Positions 62,501 to 64,000 of a stretch of DNA of 64,000 nt are shown here, piece after piece. The notes under the pieces are model-generated. The model made no database searches. It was not told where the DNA came from and saw only the letters and a list, made by a program, of their open reading frames with translations. Numbering within the stretch: the first letter of the stretch is position 1; every line of letters begins with the position of its first letter. Source of the stretch: Linnemannia hyalina (lineage: Eukaryota > Mortierellomycota > Mortierellomycetes > Mortierellales > Mortierellaceae); NCBI GenBank assembly GCA_019671135.1, contig JAHRHY010000032.1, forward strand, positions 61,474-125,473, in the 5' to 3' direction. The position numbers were made by a program, and so were the translations under genes.

Positions 62501-63017
62501 TGTCTCTTCCACGTGTGTGGTCAATGGTCGAGTCGCGTATTGTCGACTGAACAAAATTTAGACGAAAGCCGCCTCTGCGTTGAAAATACGCACGAGAAGG
62601 CAAGATGGTGAAAGATGAAGAAGAAAAAAATGAACAAATTTTACTGCGTGTCCCAAAGATCCATGGCACGTTCATGGGCAGGATAGAAATGAAAAAAGAG
62701 ATACTGCAATCTTCGCAAAGAATACGAAAAGGGGTACAGGAAGAGTAACAGAAGGAGACTGAAATAGACTGAGGAGAAAACCGCCGTGAATATAGGCCGA
62801 ATTCTTGGTTGGTTGTTTCAGGGGAAATAGAATGGTGTGGTGTGGTGTTTTGGAAAGGACATTAACTGCCCCAAAAAAAATGAAGGTGTGTGGTAGGTTG
62901 TGGTGCATAGATTTGAGAAAAACATTGATTGAAAAAAACCAAGAAAGACTTACTTTGAGCAAGGGCGGCCGAGGACAAGGCGAGCAGACCCGCCATTGAG
63001 GCAAATACGCGCACCAT
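59511..63017 (-). CDS. CotH-family cell-surface protein, three exons, GPI-anchored
   Basis: Exons at 63017-62954, 61457-60640 and 60500-59511 give 623 residues. Exon 1 is a signal peptide (MVRVFASMAGLLALSSAALAQ) ending at a perfect GTAAGT donor; exon 2 starts after an AG in matching phase with ITFNVIGYPSAP, the usual start of mature fungal CotH proteins. Intron 2 (GTATGT...ATAG, 60501-60639) is in phase 0. The CotH domain, of kinase-like fold, shows HVKLRSGASDPTMLREKTY, GIPTQQGQYVRLFVNNQPYGLFLMVDD and WQWIPTDFDGTLGNG. The C-terminus has a run of about 22 Gly and a hydrophobic tail (SMAGGAVAAAVVVGVASLVSF) typical of a GPI signal, so it should sit on the cell surface. In Mucorales some relatives bind host cells; no such role can be claimed here. 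Intron 1 (1496 bp) is long for a fungus; a start inside exon 2 would lose the signal peptide. Confidence 0.82.
59625..59684. repeat. (CAC)n trinucleotide repeat in CotH exon 3
   Basis: About 20 units code for the poly-Gly run just before the GPI signal. Likely variable in length between strains without breaking the frame. Confidence 0.9.
60501..60639 (-). other. CotH intron 2
   Basis: GTATGT donor and ATAG acceptor, 139 bp, between the codons SMVQ and MNAPGG. Confidence 0.85.
61458..62953 (-). other. CotH intron 1 (proposed)
   Basis: 1496 bp with GTAAGT donor and C/T-rich acceptor tract ending ATAG. Contains a (TGTGTC)n repeat at 61575-61650. No other gene is recognised inside. Confidence 0.65.
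61575..61650. repeat. (TGTGTC)n microsatellite
   Basis: Twelve or so uninterrupted hexamer units inside the proposed CotH intron 1. Confidence 0.95.
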
Positions 63018-64000
63018 TGTTGAATGATTGAGAGTGAGAGAGGGAAGGGTGAAAAGTGTAGGATGAAGAACAAGAAGTAAGGAAGGAAGAGGACGAAAGT
63101 GCACAAGACGAGAGAGAGGCGTTAAGAGGAGGGATCAACCGAGGGCGCAGACAAGGTTGAGTTTTTGGCTGTTGACCTTGCTGAATGCCAGGCGTGAATG
63201 TTGTGTTCAGGAAGTATAAAAAGAATAAAAGAAAAAATGGAAAGGGACGGACAATGAAAGGAGAGGTATGGGTGGTGCAGAAGAAGAAGGGAGAAGAAAA
63301 GAAAGAAAAGAAAAGGAAACGAACGGACAGTGGTTATATTTACAAGGAGCAGTTGAATGTCAGGGCGAAGGGAAGGGGAACAGATGAGGATACGTAAACG
63401 AATAATGATGATGATGATGATAGTGCGGACGCGAAAGTTGGAGATGTGGATGAATGGACAATAAGTGGACAATGAACATGGACATGTACTGGCTGGGCTC
63501 GAACATGGACAGTTCACAACTTAATCCATCGATCACACGATGGCCAGTCTCTCTCTCTCACACATCCCCCCCCCCCCCCCCCCAGGGTTTATCTACTACT
63601 ATTATGAAGAACAACGAGACAGATATCCCAAGAGAGAAAAGTTGTTTATAGTTGTCTTGTCGTTCAACCTTCAACTTTTCAATGCACAAGCACCCTCTGT
63701 TCAATTGCTCATCACTCACAAGAGCCCCTGCATCTTTCCCCTCCCCCTGTTTAGCCCTAAATTAGCCGAAAGTAAGAACACTAACAACCACAACAAGATA
63801 AAAAGAAGAGACAGGGACACGATCGATTTTTTTGGCATAAAACAAAGAGAGTGGGAAAAGAAAATTATGGCAGAAGTGGTAGTGGTCTGTGTGTGTGTGG
63901 AGGGTGTAAACACGACTTTAGTGAACGGATGGATGCGTTGTTTTGGAGAGCATTTAACGCCAGCGCGAAAGAGGATACGTGTTTTTAGTGTATGAGAGAG
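63018..64000 (-). promoter_or_regulatory. CotH upstream region
   Basis: A C/T-rich leader lies directly before the CotH ATG (63018-63115) and a TATA-like TTTTTATACTT near 63220 on the minus strand. Beyond are an (ATG/ATC)n run near 63405 and a poly(C) tract at 63567-63583. No second gene is recognised to the window end. Confidence 0.4.

Overview
The window looks like a stretch of nuclear DNA from an early-diverging, transposon-rich fungus, most likely a Mucoromycota member of the Mortierella type (inference). The clues are an intron-poor yeast-type amino-acid permease, a GPI-anchored CotH-family protein, DIRS-type tyrosine-recombinase retrotransposons, fungal Helitrons, a Ty3 chromovirus and a piece of fungal-type 28S rDNA. 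Only three genes look like host genes: the amino-acid permease (1699-3384, +), a small protein of unknown function (17404-17850, -) and a CotH-like cell-surface protein (complement of 59511-63017, three exons). Nearly everything else is mobile DNA.

Layout. 1-972: frameshifted ORF1-like pseudogene. 1699-3384: permease, followed 28 bp downstream by a 493-bp non-coding element. 4323-17297: a DIRS element (DIRS-D) opened by three separate insertions: a second DIRS (DIRS-A, 4722-9092) in its gag, a 207-bp solo LTR (10292-10498) in its reverse transcriptase, and a copy of the 493-bp element in its recombinase, itself split by a third DIRS (DIRS-B, 12585-16240) that carries a small TA-flanked MITE. 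17404-17850: small host gene. 18210-20104: DIRS-C, cut by a 5'-truncated LINE (20105-25045) with a 14-bp target duplication and a UAAUG ORF1/ORF2 junction.

25457-49083 is a 23.6-kb head-to-tail array of eight Helitrons, all on the minus strand. It holds three families, each with a 5' TC and a 3' hairpin followed by CTAG. Family 1 (nB, nA, Hel-1) and family 2 (u3, u2, u1) look like rolling-circle concatemers with no base between units. The family-2 concatemer sits at an A/T dinucleotide inside the 3' tail of nA, leaving the last six bases of nA stranded 4 kb away at 29510-29515. Family 3 is two near-identical copies, 3a and 3b, of a decayed Rep-helicase element. A SINE, a palindromic MITE and a solo LTR have inserted into single members of the array.

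49085-54957 is a Ty3 chromovirus that lacks a 5' LTR and is interrupted by the third 493-bp element. Then come a minisatellite (55055-55455), a 28S rRNA 3' fragment (55711-56284), a decayed Helitron-type Rep gene of a different lineage (56711-59265) and the CotH gene.

The comparisons between copies were made by eye. Insertion boundaries backed by target duplications, or by restored reading frames, are secure to the base unless stated.
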